From contig JADJTL010000001.1 in the NCBI GenBank assembly GCA_016711215.1, positions 310,001 to 374,000 on the forward strand: DNA of 64,000 bases. Reading direction: 5' to 3'. Below the pieces are notes generated by a model that did not search any database, was not told the origin of the DNA, and saw only the letters and a list, made by a program, of their open reading frames with translations. Origin of the DNA: Pseudomonadota bacterium (GTDB lineage Bacteria > Myxococcota_A > Polyangia > GCA-2747355). This document shows, piece by piece, positions 51,650 through 60,118 of the stretch. Within the stretch, counting starts at the first letter, position 1, and every line of letters starts with the position of its first letter. Position numbers and translations under genes: made by a program.

Positions 51650-52336
51650 ATGGCGACCCAGCCGGGGGAGGCCGTTTTGCGCGTCGGAGCGTTCTTTGAT
51701 CTCGATGGCACGTTGCTCAGCGTCAACAGCGGCGCGCTGTGGATTCGTCGCGAGCGGCGCCTCGGGCGCCTCAGCCTGCTGCGCTATCTGGAGGGCGTAG
51801 CCTACCTGATCGCCTACCGCCTCAATGCGATCGACATGGAGCTGGCGATGCGGCGCGCGCTGGGCACCGTCAAGGGCGAACAGGAAGAGACGCTCCGCGG
51901 CTGGACCCGCGATTGGTACCAATCCGAGGTCGTGCCGCATGCGGCGCCCGGCGGGCTGGGCGTGATCGATCAGCATCGCGCCGCTGGCCACGTCCTCGTC
52001 CTGCTGACGATGACCTCCCCCTATGAGGCGGAGCTCGCGGCCGAGCACTTCCGGCTCGACGCCTGGCTGAGCACGATCTACGAGGTCCAGGCCGGGCGGC
52101 TGACCGGTGAGGCCGTGCCCCCGCTCTGCTACGGGCCGGGCAAGGTCGAGCGCGCCGAGCGCTTCGCGGCCGAGCATGGGGTCGATCTCGCGAGCAGCTA
52201 CTTCTATAGCGACAGTGCCAGCGATATCCCGATGCTGACGCGTGTTGGTCACCCGCACGCGGTCAATCCCGATGCGCGTCTGCGCTGGCATGCGCGGCGC
52301 CGCGGCTGGCCGGTCCTCGACTGGCGCGGCGCCTGA
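51650..52336 (+). CDS. HAD-IB family phosphatase (SerB-like)
   Basis: A 228-residue haloacid dehalogenase phosphatase of subclass IB. FFDLDGTLL near residue 15 holds the nucleophile Asp and acid/base Asp, VLLTMTSPYE near 120 is motif II, and KVERAERFA with YFYSDSASDIPML near 170-195 are motifs III and IV. The helical cap between 35 and 105 contains WTRDWYQSEV. Related proteins dephosphorylate phosphoserine or phospholipid-like substrates. ATG 51650 is chosen; TTG at 51674 is an alternative. A four-copy degenerate repeat follows its stop. Confidence 0.82.
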   Translation: MATQPGEAVLRVGAFFDLDGTLLSVNSGALWIRRERRLGRLSLLRYLEGVAYLIAYRLNAIDMELAMRRALGTVKGEQEETLRGWTRDWYQSEVVPHAAPGGLGVIDQHRAAGHVLVLLTMTSPYEAELAAEHFRLDAWLSTIYEVQAGRLTGEAVPPLCYGPGKVERAERFAAEHGVDLASSYFYSDSASDIPMLTRVGHPHAVNPDARLRWHARRRGWPVLDWRGA

Positions 52337-52350
52337 GTCGACGTCCCGGG

Positions 52351-52424
52351 GAAGCGCTCAATTGCCCCGGGCGAAGCGCTCAGTTGCCCCGGGGAACGCT
52401 CAGTTGCCGAGGAACGCTCAATTT
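52351..52424. repeat. Degenerate 18-22-bp tandem repeat, four copies
   Basis: Four units containing cgctcaattgcc or cgctcagttgcc with gaag/gaa heads and cccggg tails fill the space between the convergent HAD and NifU-like genes and enter the last codons of the latter. Later copies are shortened to about 18 bp. Confidence 0.85.
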
Positions 52425-52839
52425 GGGTGGGGCGTGCTGCCGCAGCCGCTGCAGGGCTTGATCGCCGCCGTCGGCAGCGCGACGCGCAAGAGGCCGCGGA
52501 TCACCGTCTCGTCGCTGCAATGGTCGATGCGCTCGATCACGAAGGGCTCGTCCTTGCCTGCCGCCGCGCGGCCCGTGTACGCAGCCAGCGCTGCCTGCAG
52601 CGCGTGGAGCTGCTTGGTAAGCACGAAGCGGTCGAGCTCGCGGGTATGCGCGTTTTCGGGCACGAGCTCGGTCAACGCGGCGGTGAGGATCTCGTCGGGT
52701 CGCCGACCCTGGACGTAGGGGGCGAGCAAGGGCCTACCGACAGGGCGCCGCAGGTATCCTTCTGCACCGAGAAGCCCTCGAGGCGCTCGCCGGCGTCGAG
52801 TCGCAGCTCGATCAACTCACTGATGTCGTTACAGGGCAT
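52418..52839 (-). pseudogene. Conserved Cys-containing protein (possibly NifU-like), single frameshift
   Basis: Two frames on the minus strand join into a protein of about 140 residues. The first, from ATG 52839, reads MPCNDISELIELRLDAGERL...QKDTCGA. One base added to a C-run at the plus-strand ggg of 52743-52745 continues as PVGRPLLAPYVQGRRPDEIL, then ELDRFVLTKQLHALQAAL and CSGC at the end. The Cys-Asn-Asp start, QKDTCGA-x-VGRP and final CxxC suggest an Fe-S scaffold or metal-binding protein, but the family is only a guess. The indel is in a homopolymer, so a sequencing error is as likely as a true lesion. A shorter ATG at 52729 could start the second part alone. Confidence 0.55.
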
Positions 52840-52897
52840 TGCTTCGCTCCTGCACGGCAGCATAGCCGCCAGGGCGGGTCGGTGCCAGGATGGCCCC

Positions 52898-53458
52898 ATG
52901 CCCTACACGCCGATCCTCGCCACCCTGGGCTATGTGCTCAGCCCCGATCGCAGCCAGGTGCTCTTGATCGAGCGCAACGCGCGCCCGGACGATCCCCACT
53001 ACGGCAAGTTCAACGGCCTGGGCGGGAAGCTGCGCTCCGATGAGGATGTCGTCGCCGGGTTGCGGCGCGAGCTGGAGGAGGAGGCGGGCATCGTCTGTGA
53101 CCGACTCCAGCTCGCGGGAACCCTGAGCTGGCCGGGCTTTGGCGCGGCGGGCGAGGAGGATTGGTTTGGCTTCGTCTTCGTGGTCGAGGCCTTCAGCGGC
53201 GTGCCGCGCTCGGGCTGCGCCGAGGGCGCGCTGCGCTGGGTCCCCATCGAGCGCGTGCTCGAGCTGCCGCTCTGGGAGGGCGATCGGCACTTCCTGCCGC
53301 TGGTCTTTGCTCGCCCGCTGCGCGTCTTTCACGGCGTGATGCCCTATCGGGAGGGTCGCCCGCTCCGTTGGAGCTGCAGCTTCCTCGGCGGGGCCGACTC
53401 GGCCCCAGCCCCGAGCCCCGCCGCCTCGCCGCTCGATCGCGTCAACCGCCGGGGATGA
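52898..53458 (+). CDS. Nudix hydrolase, 8-oxo-dGTP diphosphatase-like (MutT family)
   Basis: A 186-residue Nudix protein with a perfect box (GKLRSDEDVVAGLRRELEEE, then AGI) at about residues 45-67, fitting Gx5Ex7REUxEExGU. The YGKFNGLGGKL lead-in is shared with 8-oxo-dGTP/oxidised-nucleotide diphosphatases. DWFGFVFVVEAFSGVP and RWVPIERVLELPLWEGDRHFL complete the fold. It would cleanse oxidised nucleotides, though substrate is not proven. ATG 52898 starts the homology. It diverges from the NifU-like gene and overlaps the convergent M42 peptidase gene by 17 bp. Confidence 0.83.
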   Translation: MPYTPILATLGYVLSPDRSQVLLIERNARPDDPHYGKFNGLGGKLRSDEDVVAGLRRELEEEAGIVCDRLQLAGTLSWPGFGAAGEEDWFGFVFVVEAFSGVPRSGCAEGALRWVPIERVLELPLWEGDRHFLPLVFARPLRVFHGVMPYREGRPLRWSCSFLGGADSAPAPSPAASPLDRVNRRG

Positions 53459-54509
53459 ACGAGGTCTTGCTGCTGAGGCGGGCGATGGTCTGGGTGATCA
53501 GCGCGACCGCCGCCTCGACGTCGCCGAGGTGACAGATCTCGGACGGGGAGTGCATGTAGCGCTGAGGAATGCCGACGACGGCCGTGGCGACGCCCGCGCG
53601 ATTGACCTGCAGCGCGTTGCCGTCGTTGCCGCCAGCCGCCGGGACCGCGCGCAGCTGAACCGGGATCCCTTCGCGGCGCGCCGTCTTCTGCAGCAGCTCG
53701 AGCAGCGGCGGGTTGGCGTTGGGGCCGCGCGCCAGCACGGGTCCGCCGCCGAGCTTGACCTCGCCGAGCTCCTTGGCGTCGACGCTCGGGTCGTCGGTCG
53801 CCCAGGTGACATCGACGGCGATGCCGACGTCGGGCTGCAGGCCGAAGGCGCTGGTGCGCGCGCCGCGCAGCCCGATCTCCTCCTGGACGGTCGCGACCGC
53901 GGTAACGCGGGCCTTGAGGCCCTTGCGCCCGGCGAGCGCCCGCAGCACCTCGGCGACGACGAAGGCGCCCACCTTGTCGTCGAAGGCGCGCGCGACCGCG
54001 AGCGCGCCGCGGAGCGCCGCGAAGCCGTCGACGTAGGTGATCGGATCGCCGATCTGCACCAGCTTCTCGGCCTCCTTGCGGCTGGCGAAGCCGGCATCGA
54101 TCCAGAGGTCTTCGGCGTGGGGTTTGGTGGCGCGCGTGCGCTCCCGAACCAGATGGATCGGCTTCTGCCCGACCACGCCGAGGATCGGCCCCCTGCGCGC
54201 GTGAAGCTGGACGCGACGTCCGGCGACGACCTGCAGGTCGTGGCCGCCGATCGGGCGGAAGCGTAGGAAGCCGCGCTCGTCGATGAAGCAGACCTGGAAG
54301 CCGATCTCGTCGATATGCCCGGCGAGCATCACATGCGGCGCGCCCTGCGGGTTGATCGAGGCCAGCGCGTTGCCATGCACGTCGACCGCCACGCTCTCGG
54401 CTTGCGGGCGGACGTGGTCGAGCCAGACCTTGCGGGCGGGTCCCTCGTAGCCCGAGGGGCTAGGGGCGCTGAGCAGCTTCTGCAGGAAGTCCAGGGCGTC
54501 GGTGCGCAT
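53442..54509 (-). CDS. M42-family aminopeptidase/endoglucanase-like
   Basis: A 355-residue cytoplasmic dinuclear metallopeptidase of the M42 family. AGHIDEIGF near residue 63 supplies the first His and catalytic Asp, ARAFDDKVGAFV near 172 the bridging Asp, QEEIGLRGA near 207 the catalytic Glu and metal Glu, AVDVT near 233 the next Asp, and QRYMHSPSE near 318 the last His. M42 enzymes form large tetrahedral aminopeptidases. It lies 26 bp upstream of nothing co-directional except the M49-like gene that starts further right, so no operon is clear. Confidence 0.9.
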   Translation of the reverse strand: MRTDALDFLQKLLSAPSPSGYEGPARKVWLDHVRPQAESVAVDVHGNALASINPQGAPHVMLAGHIDEIGFQVCFIDERGFLRFRPIGGHDLQVVAGRRVQLHARRGPILGVVGQKPIHLVRERTRATKPHAEDLWIDAGFASRKEAEKLVQIGDPITYVDGFAALRGALAVARAFDDKVGAFVVAEVLRALAGRKGLKARVTAVATVQEEIGLRGARTSAFGLQPDVGIAVDVTWATDDPSVDAKELGEVKLGGGPVLARGPNANPPLLELLQKTARREGIPVQLRAVPAAGGNDGNALQVNRAGVATAVVGIPQRYMHSPSEICHLGDVEAAVALITQTIARLSSKTSFIPGG

Positions 54510-54534
54510 CGATCGAGCCTCGTTGGTGGTGGTC

Positions 54535-56574
54535 TCAGTTGACGATCGCGTAGCGGAAGTTGACGCGCGAGCCGTCGAGCAGCACGCGCTCGACGTGGCC
54601 GGCGTGCAGCGCCGCCAGCGCGGCCGGGCGCAGGTAGCGGTCGCGCAGGGACGCGGCCTCGTGCCGATCGCCGGTAGCCAGCAGGCGCGTTACGCGCTGC
54701 AGTAGCTGTTGCGTCGCCTGCGCCAGCGCGCTGAGGTTCACGGCGAAGTGGCCACCTTGCCAGGCGAGGACGCCGCGCTCGAGGAGCTGGCCGAGCTGGA
54801 TCGCCGCCACCTGGCCGTAGGGTCGGTCGTCACCCTCGGGTGTGCGCACGCCGCGCGCGAGGTGGCCGAGGGCCCAGAGCACGGCCTTGAGCTGTATCTT
54901 CCGCAGCAGCGGGGCGCTGATCAGCTGCTGCTCGCGCAACAGACCGAGCGTCCAGAGGCCGACGAGCTGGGCCTTCAGCTCCTCGAGCAGCCCGGCGGAG
55001 GTAGCACCCAGGCGCTCGCTCGCCGTGCGCCCGGCGTGGCGCGTGTTGGGGCTGGGTCCGACGTTGTGGCTGGCCTCATGGAGCAAGGTCACGAGCAGCG
55101 CAGGTTCGAGGGCGCTGCTGTAGTCCTGCAGGGCTGCCGCGCTGAGCAGCTCGCCGGCCTGGCGCCGGTCCAGCGCCAAGGAGTCGGGATCGGTGTAGAG
55201 GTTGGTCACGACGATGGTGCGTCGCCGCCCCTCCGCGGCCGCCGCGCCCCAATTGGGGAGGGACTGCCCGATGGTCGCGCCGAGCGGGTAGCGCGAGTCG
55301 CCGGCGTTGAGCGCGACCGTGATGAACTCGGGCACGCTGAACCCCACCTTGCGCGCCGCATAGGGTGGGCCGACCAACGCGGCCAACGCTTGCTCGACGC
55401 GCTGGCGCAAGGGGGCCAGCCGCGCGAGCCAGGCGCTGGCGCGGCGATCGACCAGGCCCAGCACCAGGTGAAAGGCTGCCTTGCGCCGGCAGAGGTCCTG
55501 GTAGGGCTCGTCGGGGCCGACGCGTAGGTACCAGTTGCTGTTGAGCGGGCTGATCGCCAGCCACGCGGCGTCGGCGCGACTCCAGTCGTTGTCGGCGCAG
55601 GCCGTGGCCGCCGCCAAGAGGTAGGCGCGCAGCGCGCGCTCGTCGGGCACCGCCTCGAGGGCCGCTGCGGCGCTGCGCAGGTGTAGCGCGACGACGCGCA
55701 GCTCCGCAGCGAAGGCCTGCGAGTAGGGCACGCTGACGAGGCGGTGGCCCTCGCGTCGCACGACGCTGAAGGGAGCGAGCAGCTCGCTGGCGTTCGGGGC
55801 CTGCTCCAGCAGGCGGCAGAACTCGGCCCCCTGCGGCTGCTCGAGCGGATAGTTCTCGCTGCGCCGCGGGGGGAAGGTCGGCAGGGCATGGCAGAAGGGA
55901 TCGTCGCGGGTCGGCGCCAGACGGCACCACGGACCGTGGTTGCGGGCGAAGAGCGCTCGGCTCTCATTGTCGGCTTGCGCGAGCTCGGGGACGAGCCCGG
56001 CGGCGCCGGTTTGGCGCCAGTAGAGCGTCTCGATGCCTGCGGCCGCCTGGAGCAGCGCTTGCACGAAGGCGTGCTCCCAGGCCGGGCGCTGCCCCAGGTC
56101 GGTCTGCACCAGCACCGGCCGTCCGCGATCGAGCTCGGCCCGCACCAGCTCGCGGCGTCGCGCGTTGACCAAGAGCTGGTAGTCGCGCACGAAGTGCGGG
56201 CTGAACGCGCCGGCGCGCACGTAGCGCGTCAGGCTGGCGCGTGGATCCGCGAGCGCCAGCTCCGAGGGGTCGAGCGTGCCGTTGCCGTCGCGGTCGGCGA
56301 CCCAGAGCAGCGGGAGCCCCTGCTGCGCGGCGAGGCGATTGAACGCCTCGCGCCCCAACGCCGGCTCGCCGAGGCTCTGCACCACCGCCTCAGCGGCGCG
56401 AGCCGCTCCCGGGTTGAAGCTCGCGCTCAGCAGCGCCAGCAGCGCCAGCAGCGCCAGCAGCGCCAGCAGCGCCGGCCGCGTGGCCTGGTCGAGCAAGGCG
56501 GCAAGGGGCCCGCCGGGGGCCGCGCGCGCGCCGCGTCGGCGCAGCGCTTGGCAACGTCGTGCTCTGGCGACCAT
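54535..56574 (-). CDS. Secreted M49-like zinc metallopeptidase with EF-hand-like loop
   Basis: A 679-residue exported protein. The signal sequence has a repeated Ala-Leu-Leu core. Near residue 75 lies DRDGNGTLDPSEL, a good EF-hand-like calcium loop. The zinc motif HEASHNVGP begins at His499, and LLEELKAQLVGLWTLGLL about 30 residues later carries the Glu ligand. This His-Glu-x-x-His plus EE.KAQ pattern matches relatives of dipeptidyl peptidase III (M49), such as the peptidase domain fused to some plant Nudix proteins, rather than classical DPP III with its HEXXGH. Start 56574 avoids overlap with the upstream gene; 56631 would add 19 residues. Natural substrate is unknown. Confidence 0.72.
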   Translation of the reverse strand: MVARARRCQALRRRGARAAPGGPLAALLDQATRPALLALLALLALLALLSASFNPGAARAAEAVVQSLGEPALGREAFNRLAAQQGLPLLWVADRDGNGTLDPSELALADPRASLTRYVRAGAFSPHFVRDYQLLVNARRRELVRAELDRGRPVLVQTDLGQRPAWEHAFVQALLQAAAGIETLYWRQTGAAGLVPELAQADNESRALFARNHGPWCRLAPTRDDPFCHALPTFPPRRSENYPLEQPQGAEFCRLLEQAPNASELLAPFSVVRREGHRLVSVPYSQAFAAELRVVALHLRSAAAALEAVPDERALRAYLLAAATACADNDWSRADAAWLAISPLNSNWYLRVGPDEPYQDLCRRKAAFHLVLGLVDRRASAWLARLAPLRQRVEQALAALVGPPYAARKVGFSVPEFITVALNAGDSRYPLGATIGQSLPNWGAAAAEGRRRTIVVTNLYTDPDSLALDRRQAGELLSAAALQDYSSALEPALLVTLLHEASHNVGPSPNTRHAGRTASERLGATSAGLLEELKAQLVGLWTLGLLREQQLISAPLLRKIQLKAVLWALGHLARGVRTPEGDDRPYGQVAAIQLGQLLERGVLAWQGGHFAVNLSALAQATQQLLQRVTRLLATGDRHEAASLRDRYLRPAALAALHAGHVERVLLDGSRVNFRYAIVN
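56428..56472. repeat. 9-bp tandem repeat, five copies, in a signal peptide
   Basis: Five perfect copies of cagcagcgc encode the Ala-Leu-Leu repeats of the hydrophobic core of the M49-like protein's signal peptide. The period keeps the frame, so copy-number change would lengthen or shorten the core. Confidence 0.92.
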
Positions 56575-56605
56575 GGCGCGCTCCGATCGCCGCCGCTCGG
56601 GGGCG

Positions 56606-57148
56606 CTAAGACGCCGCGGGCGGGGCGGCATCCAGGTAGGTCTGCACGGCCTTGGCGACGCTCGTCAGGTTGGGTCGCAGCAGATTGGCGACGAATTGTT
56701 CCAGCGGCTCGCGCACGCGGCGCGCGAGGAAGCCCGGCACGCCCGGTACGTGCTCGGGATAGACGTGCAGCTCTGCGCTGAGGTGAAAGGCGCAGCTGCC
56801 CTCGCCCGTCGCCTTCAACGTCGTCGTGCCCGTGCAGGTGAAGATGTCGCGCGCCTTGGCGGACTCCAGCCGCCACTGGCACGCCAGCGTCTCGGCGTTC
56901 CAGACCGCCTCGTCGAACCAGGCCAGCATCTCGCGGCTGATCAGCGGCCGCAGCGCGGCGGGGATTTCGCCCGCGCTGCCCTGCCAGCGGCTGTAGAGGC
57001 GCGTGGTCGGCGGCGTCTCGTTGCGCTCGAGCACGCTCAACGCCTCGATGTTGGGCAGGTGGCGCACGAGCTCATGCTGCCGATCGCGCAGCGCGAGGAA
57101 GGTGGTCTGGGCCGAATGACTGATCTGCTCGGTGCCGCCGATCTGCAT
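56606..57148 (-). CDS. SRPBCC/START-like protein of unknown function
   Basis: A 180-residue soluble protein without a signal peptide. A mixed pattern of strands (TRLYSRWQGSAGEIP, CQWRLES, FTCTGTTTLKATGEGSCAFHLSAELHVYP) and a long C-terminal helix (REPLEQFVANLLRPNLTSVAKAVQTYL) resembles SRPBCC or DUF2505-like lipid-binding folds, where the last helix closes a hydrophobic cavity. This is a fold guess; no catalytic motif is visible. It precedes the M49-like gene on the same strand by 31 bp (using start 56574), so co-expression is likely. Confidence 0.6.
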   Translation of the reverse strand: MQIGGTEQISHSAQTTFLALRDRQHELVRHLPNIEALSVLERNETPPTTRLYSRWQGSAGEIPAALRPLISREMLAWFDEAVWNAETLACQWRLESAKARDIFTCTGTTTLKATGEGSCAFHLSAELHVYPEHVPGVPGFLARRVREPLEQFVANLLRPNLTSVAKAVQTYLDAAPPAAS

Positions 57149-57269
57149 GGAACGCGAACTCCCTCGCCGAGGCGAAAACGGCGCCCATCATAGCGCGCTC
57201 GCGGGGCACGACAATGGGCAAAAGCCCCAAGGGTGGCCTCTCGCGGCCTCTGCGCGCTGTTGCCGGCGC

Positions 57270-58052
57270 TCAGTCGGCGAGGCGCTCCGCCGCGAGCCAG
57301 CGCGCCACGGCAGCATCGAAGGCCAGCGCTTGCTCCAGTGGGGCGAGATGCCCCGCGCTGGCGATCAGCGCGAGCTGGCTTCGCGCGATCCCCGCGTGCA
57401 TCGCGCGGGCGAGAGCCGGCGGGGTCAGCGCGTCCTGTTCGCCGCAGACGATCAGCGTGGGCACCGTGATCGTCGCGAGGGTCGGCGTGGAGTCGGCGCG
57501 GTCGCGCAGCGCTCCGAGCGCGGCGATGATGCCCGCATCGCTCGCCCGATGCATCATCGCGCGCGTGGCTGCTGCTGGACGTCCACGTGCGCGGCTAGCC
57601 GCCGAGAGCAGCGTCTCGATCATGTTCTCGAGCAGCTCGGCCCGCCGGCCCTCGTGCACCGCTGCGATGCCTCGCTCGCGGACGGCGCGGGTCTCCACGC
57701 TATCGGCCTCGGCGCGGGTGTCGCAGAGCAGCAGCCCATCAATGCGCTGCGGGAAGCGCCGCCAGCACTCGAAGGCGATGTAGCCGCCCATCGACAGGCC
57801 GCCGAGGATCACGCGCTCGGCGCCGGCCGCATCGAGCACCGCCCGGACGTGCTCGGCGTAGCCGCCGAGATCGGTCGGCAGTGGCCCCGCGGGCTGGGCT
57901 CCGAAGCCGGGGAGGTCGAAGGTCAAGAGGCGCACGTGGCCCGCCAGCGCACGCTGCTCCGCCCATAACGTCGCGTCGAGCGGGAAGCCGTGAACCAAGG
58001 CCAGCACGGGTCCATGGTCGCCGGCGAGCTGAAAGGGCGGCTTGTTTGACAT
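57270..58052 (-). CDS. Alpha/beta hydrolase
   Basis: A 260-residue alpha/beta-hydrolase fold enzyme. HGFPLDATLWAEQ near residue 22 is the oxyanion HG motif, GGLSMGGYIAF near 82 the nucleophile elbow (GxSxG), CGEQDALTPP near 205 the acidic residue, and SAGHLAPLEQ near 235 the catalytic His. The layout matches esterases and epoxide- or enol-lactone-type hydrolases such as 3-oxoadipate enol-lactonase, without evidence for one. The ATG at 58052 starts the homology; a longer frame to 58100 adds a Cys-rich leader of little value. Confidence 0.85.
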   Translation of the reverse strand: MSNKPPFQLAGDHGPVLALVHGFPLDATLWAEQRALAGHVRLLTFDLPGFGAQPAGPLPTDLGGYAEHVRAVLDAAGAERVILGGLSMGGYIAFECWRRFPQRIDGLLLCDTRAEADSVETRAVRERGIAAVHEGRRAELLENMIETLLSAASRARGRPAAATRAMMHRASDAGIIAALGALRDRADSTPTLATITVPTLIVCGEQDALTPPALARAMHAGIARSQLALIASAGHLAPLEQALAFDAAVARWLAAERLAD

Positions 58053-58388
58053 GCGTTGCGCCTCCGCGCCGCATCCTAGGCCACCGGAGCAAGAGATCAA
58101 CCGCCTGGTGAGCGGAGGGCGGCGCCCCCGCTGAAGCGGGCAGGCCGGGTTTGGGTTTGGGCGGGGGGCATCCGGGATTCGGCGAGGCCTTCCGGGATTC
58201 GGGCAAGGGCTCGCTCAGGCGCCCTTCCGCGCCGCGAAAAGGCCCGCAATGGCGCAGGCCCGAACTTGCGGTTTCGGCACGAAGCGTGCTAGGTGGCCGA
58301 GCGTCAGTAAGCCATTGTACACCGCGCGAGGCTAGGGGGCCGCGGCGCGCCCAATCATGTTGGCGGCCATTCTTGTTGGGGGCCATAG
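58053..58388. other. Intergenic region with a two-copy 20-bp repeat
   Basis: This 336-bp gap holds no convincing gene. At 58171-58210 two 20-bp units beginning tccgggattcgg follow each other, differing mainly at their ends. No clear promoter or terminator could be assigned. Confidence 0.6.
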
Positions 58389-59546
58389 GTGCCGCAGCGA
58401 TGGACTCAGACCTCCGCTAGCCCTGAGCGGGCTCGGCGCCGCGAGCCAAGGCCTTTGCGCCTCAGCCTGCCATGGCTGATCTCGGCCCTCGTGTTCGGCC
58501 TAGCGGGTCCGGCACCGGCGATCGAACGCACGTCGGCGAAGCAGCCACCCGCCGCCGCGGCGCTGGTCCGGCTGCCCTTGGGGGGCGAGTCGCGAGCGCT
58601 TGGAGCAGCCGTGATCGTGACGGTCGGACCCCGCCCTGGGGGCCAACTGGTGGAGCTGCTGAAGCCAACGCTGCAGGGGGCCATGGTCGCTTACGCGGCA
58701 GTCCTCGAGCGAGGTGGCGTGGCCGAAACCGGCTCGCCGCTGGTCAGCAGCGTACGGCACGGCCCGCTCTATTCGCCCGAGGCCGTGGGTCCCCTACGCG
58801 TGCTCGTGCTCCGCGATCGCTCTCAGCCTCTGAGCGGCGCGGCGCGCCCAAATCGGGCGGCGCTGAGGACGCCGACGGTGGCCGCCATGTTGAACCTCAC
58901 CGTAGAGGCCCCCTTGCCCGTCGAGCGCTTCTTGCGCCAGCATTTGCAGCTCGACGCGAGTCATCCGGCCGTGGCGGCGCGGGATACGGCGGGCATGCAG
59001 CGAGTGTTGAAAGCCTTGCAGGCACAACCCGAGCGCTACGGCGAGATCGGGGCGCTCAACACCATGGGCGACCCCTCGCTCGATCGGCGTGTGTTGGGCG
59101 TGGCGCTCTTGGCCAGCTTCAGAAACGCTCTGCTGGAGCTGGTCGACCTTGGAAAGAGCGGGCCCGAGCCGGCCGAGCTCCTTGCCCAAACGCGCGCCGG
59201 CGGTTTGAGTGCCCTCTACAGGACGGCTTTCGGCATGAGGCCGGTCAGGGAAATCAACGTCGCCGCCGCGCGATCCGCACACGCCAGCGGCTACGGTCTG
59301 GTGCCCGATCCGCGGCTGGTGAAGCCCGGGGCGGAGGGAGAGCTTCCTTTCACCATGCTGATGCGCGCCAGCGGTCCCGAGTTCATGCAGATGCTGCGCG
59401 ACCGGCTCAGAACTGCCGGCCACGCGTTCGACGACGGACCGAGGTCGGAGCAGGGGATGATTCCCTTTGTCCGCAGTCTGACGCTAGAGGAGCTTTCGGC
59501 CGTGCTCAGGGGCGACGTCGCGATCGAGGACCTCTCGGCTCATTGA
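58389..59546 (+). CDS. Secreted protein of unknown function
   Basis: A 385-residue protein with an Arg-rich start, hydrophobic core and cleavage-like site (SALVFGLAGPAPAIE near residue 45), predicting export. The mature part is mainly helical and Leu/Ala-rich, with FLRQHLQLDASHPAVAARDT near 180, GRR..LGVALLASFRNALLELVDLG near 235 and ARSAHASGYGLVPDPRLVK near 295. No Cys-rich or enzymatic motif is recognised. The chosen start is GTG 58389, and a somewhat later start is possible. It is convergent with the small ORFs at 59768-60422. Confidence 0.6.
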   Translation: MPQRWTQTSASPERARRREPRPLRLSLPWLISALVFGLAGPAPAIERTSAKQPPAAAALVRLPLGGESRALGAAVIVTVGPRPGGQLVELLKPTLQGAMVAYAAVLERGGVAETGSPLVSSVRHGPLYSPEAVGPLRVLVLRDRSQPLSGAARPNRAALRTPTVAAMLNLTVEAPLPVERFLRQHLQLDASHPAVAARDTAGMQRVLKALQAQPERYGEIGALNTMGDPSLDRRVLGVALLASFRNALLELVDLGKSGPEPAELLAQTRAGGLSALYRTAFGMRPVREINVAAARSAHASGYGLVPDPRLVKPGAEGELPFTMLMRASGPEFMQMLRDRLRTAGHAFDDGPRSEQGMIPFVRSLTLEELSAVLRGDVAIEDLSAH

Positions 59547-59767
59547 GTCCATTCGGTCGCCCCGGCCAGTGCCGCGCAGCGATGCTGTCGCGACGCGGGG
59601 GAGGCTGGCGGAGGGCGGCGGCGCAGAAACATGACCTTGTTCAGCGGAAGAGCCGCGCAGCGGCGGGGCTCGGCTTGTATCACACGCTAGACCGGATGGG
59701 GGGCGCGGGCGTTTCGAGCCTGGCCCGGATCTCGCCCGCACCGTCATTCAACCTCGAAGCCGACGCG

Positions 59768-60118
59768 CTAAGGGACCAGGCCCATCCGCTGAAATCTCAC
59801 TGCCTCTCCCGCGGCCGCCACCCCGGCCGTCGCTGCGACCTTGGCGATAGTCGTAATCTCGCGCAGTTGAAGCATTGCCAAGGCGACCTCCAGTCGGCTT
59901 CCGAAGCAGCCATCGGCTAGCCTCCGGAGGAGGGTTGGAGGGTTCTCCTCGGGCGGCGCATCCAACGGTGGCTCGCCAGAAAAGACTTCAGAAACGCCGC
60001 TCCGCTCAAGCGCTTCGATGGCAAACTGCGCGGCAGCGGTGGCTTTCAGAGCGGTCTTGCGCGGTGTGTCACCGGTCGGCACTACCCATAACCACCAACA
60101 TGCTATTAAGCGAACCAT
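59768..60118 (-). CDS. Small hypothetical protein, uncertain
   Basis: A 116-residue open frame beginning MVRLIACWWLWVV, weakly like a signal sequence. The body is Ala/Glu-rich and helical (KATAAAQFAIEALERSGVSEVF, RLEVALAMLQLREI). It overlaps the 3' end of the next small gene by 50 bp in another frame. It may be a separate short gene or the continuation of that gene through a frameshift. No family is recognised. The remaining sequence from 59547 to 59767 shows nothing identifiable. Confidence 0.35.
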   Translation of the reverse strand: MVRLIACWWLWVVPTGDTPRKTALKATAAAQFAIEALERSGVSEVFSGEPPLDAPPEENPPTLLRRLADGCFGSRLEVALAMLQLREITTIAKVAATAGVAAAGEAVRFQRMGLVP

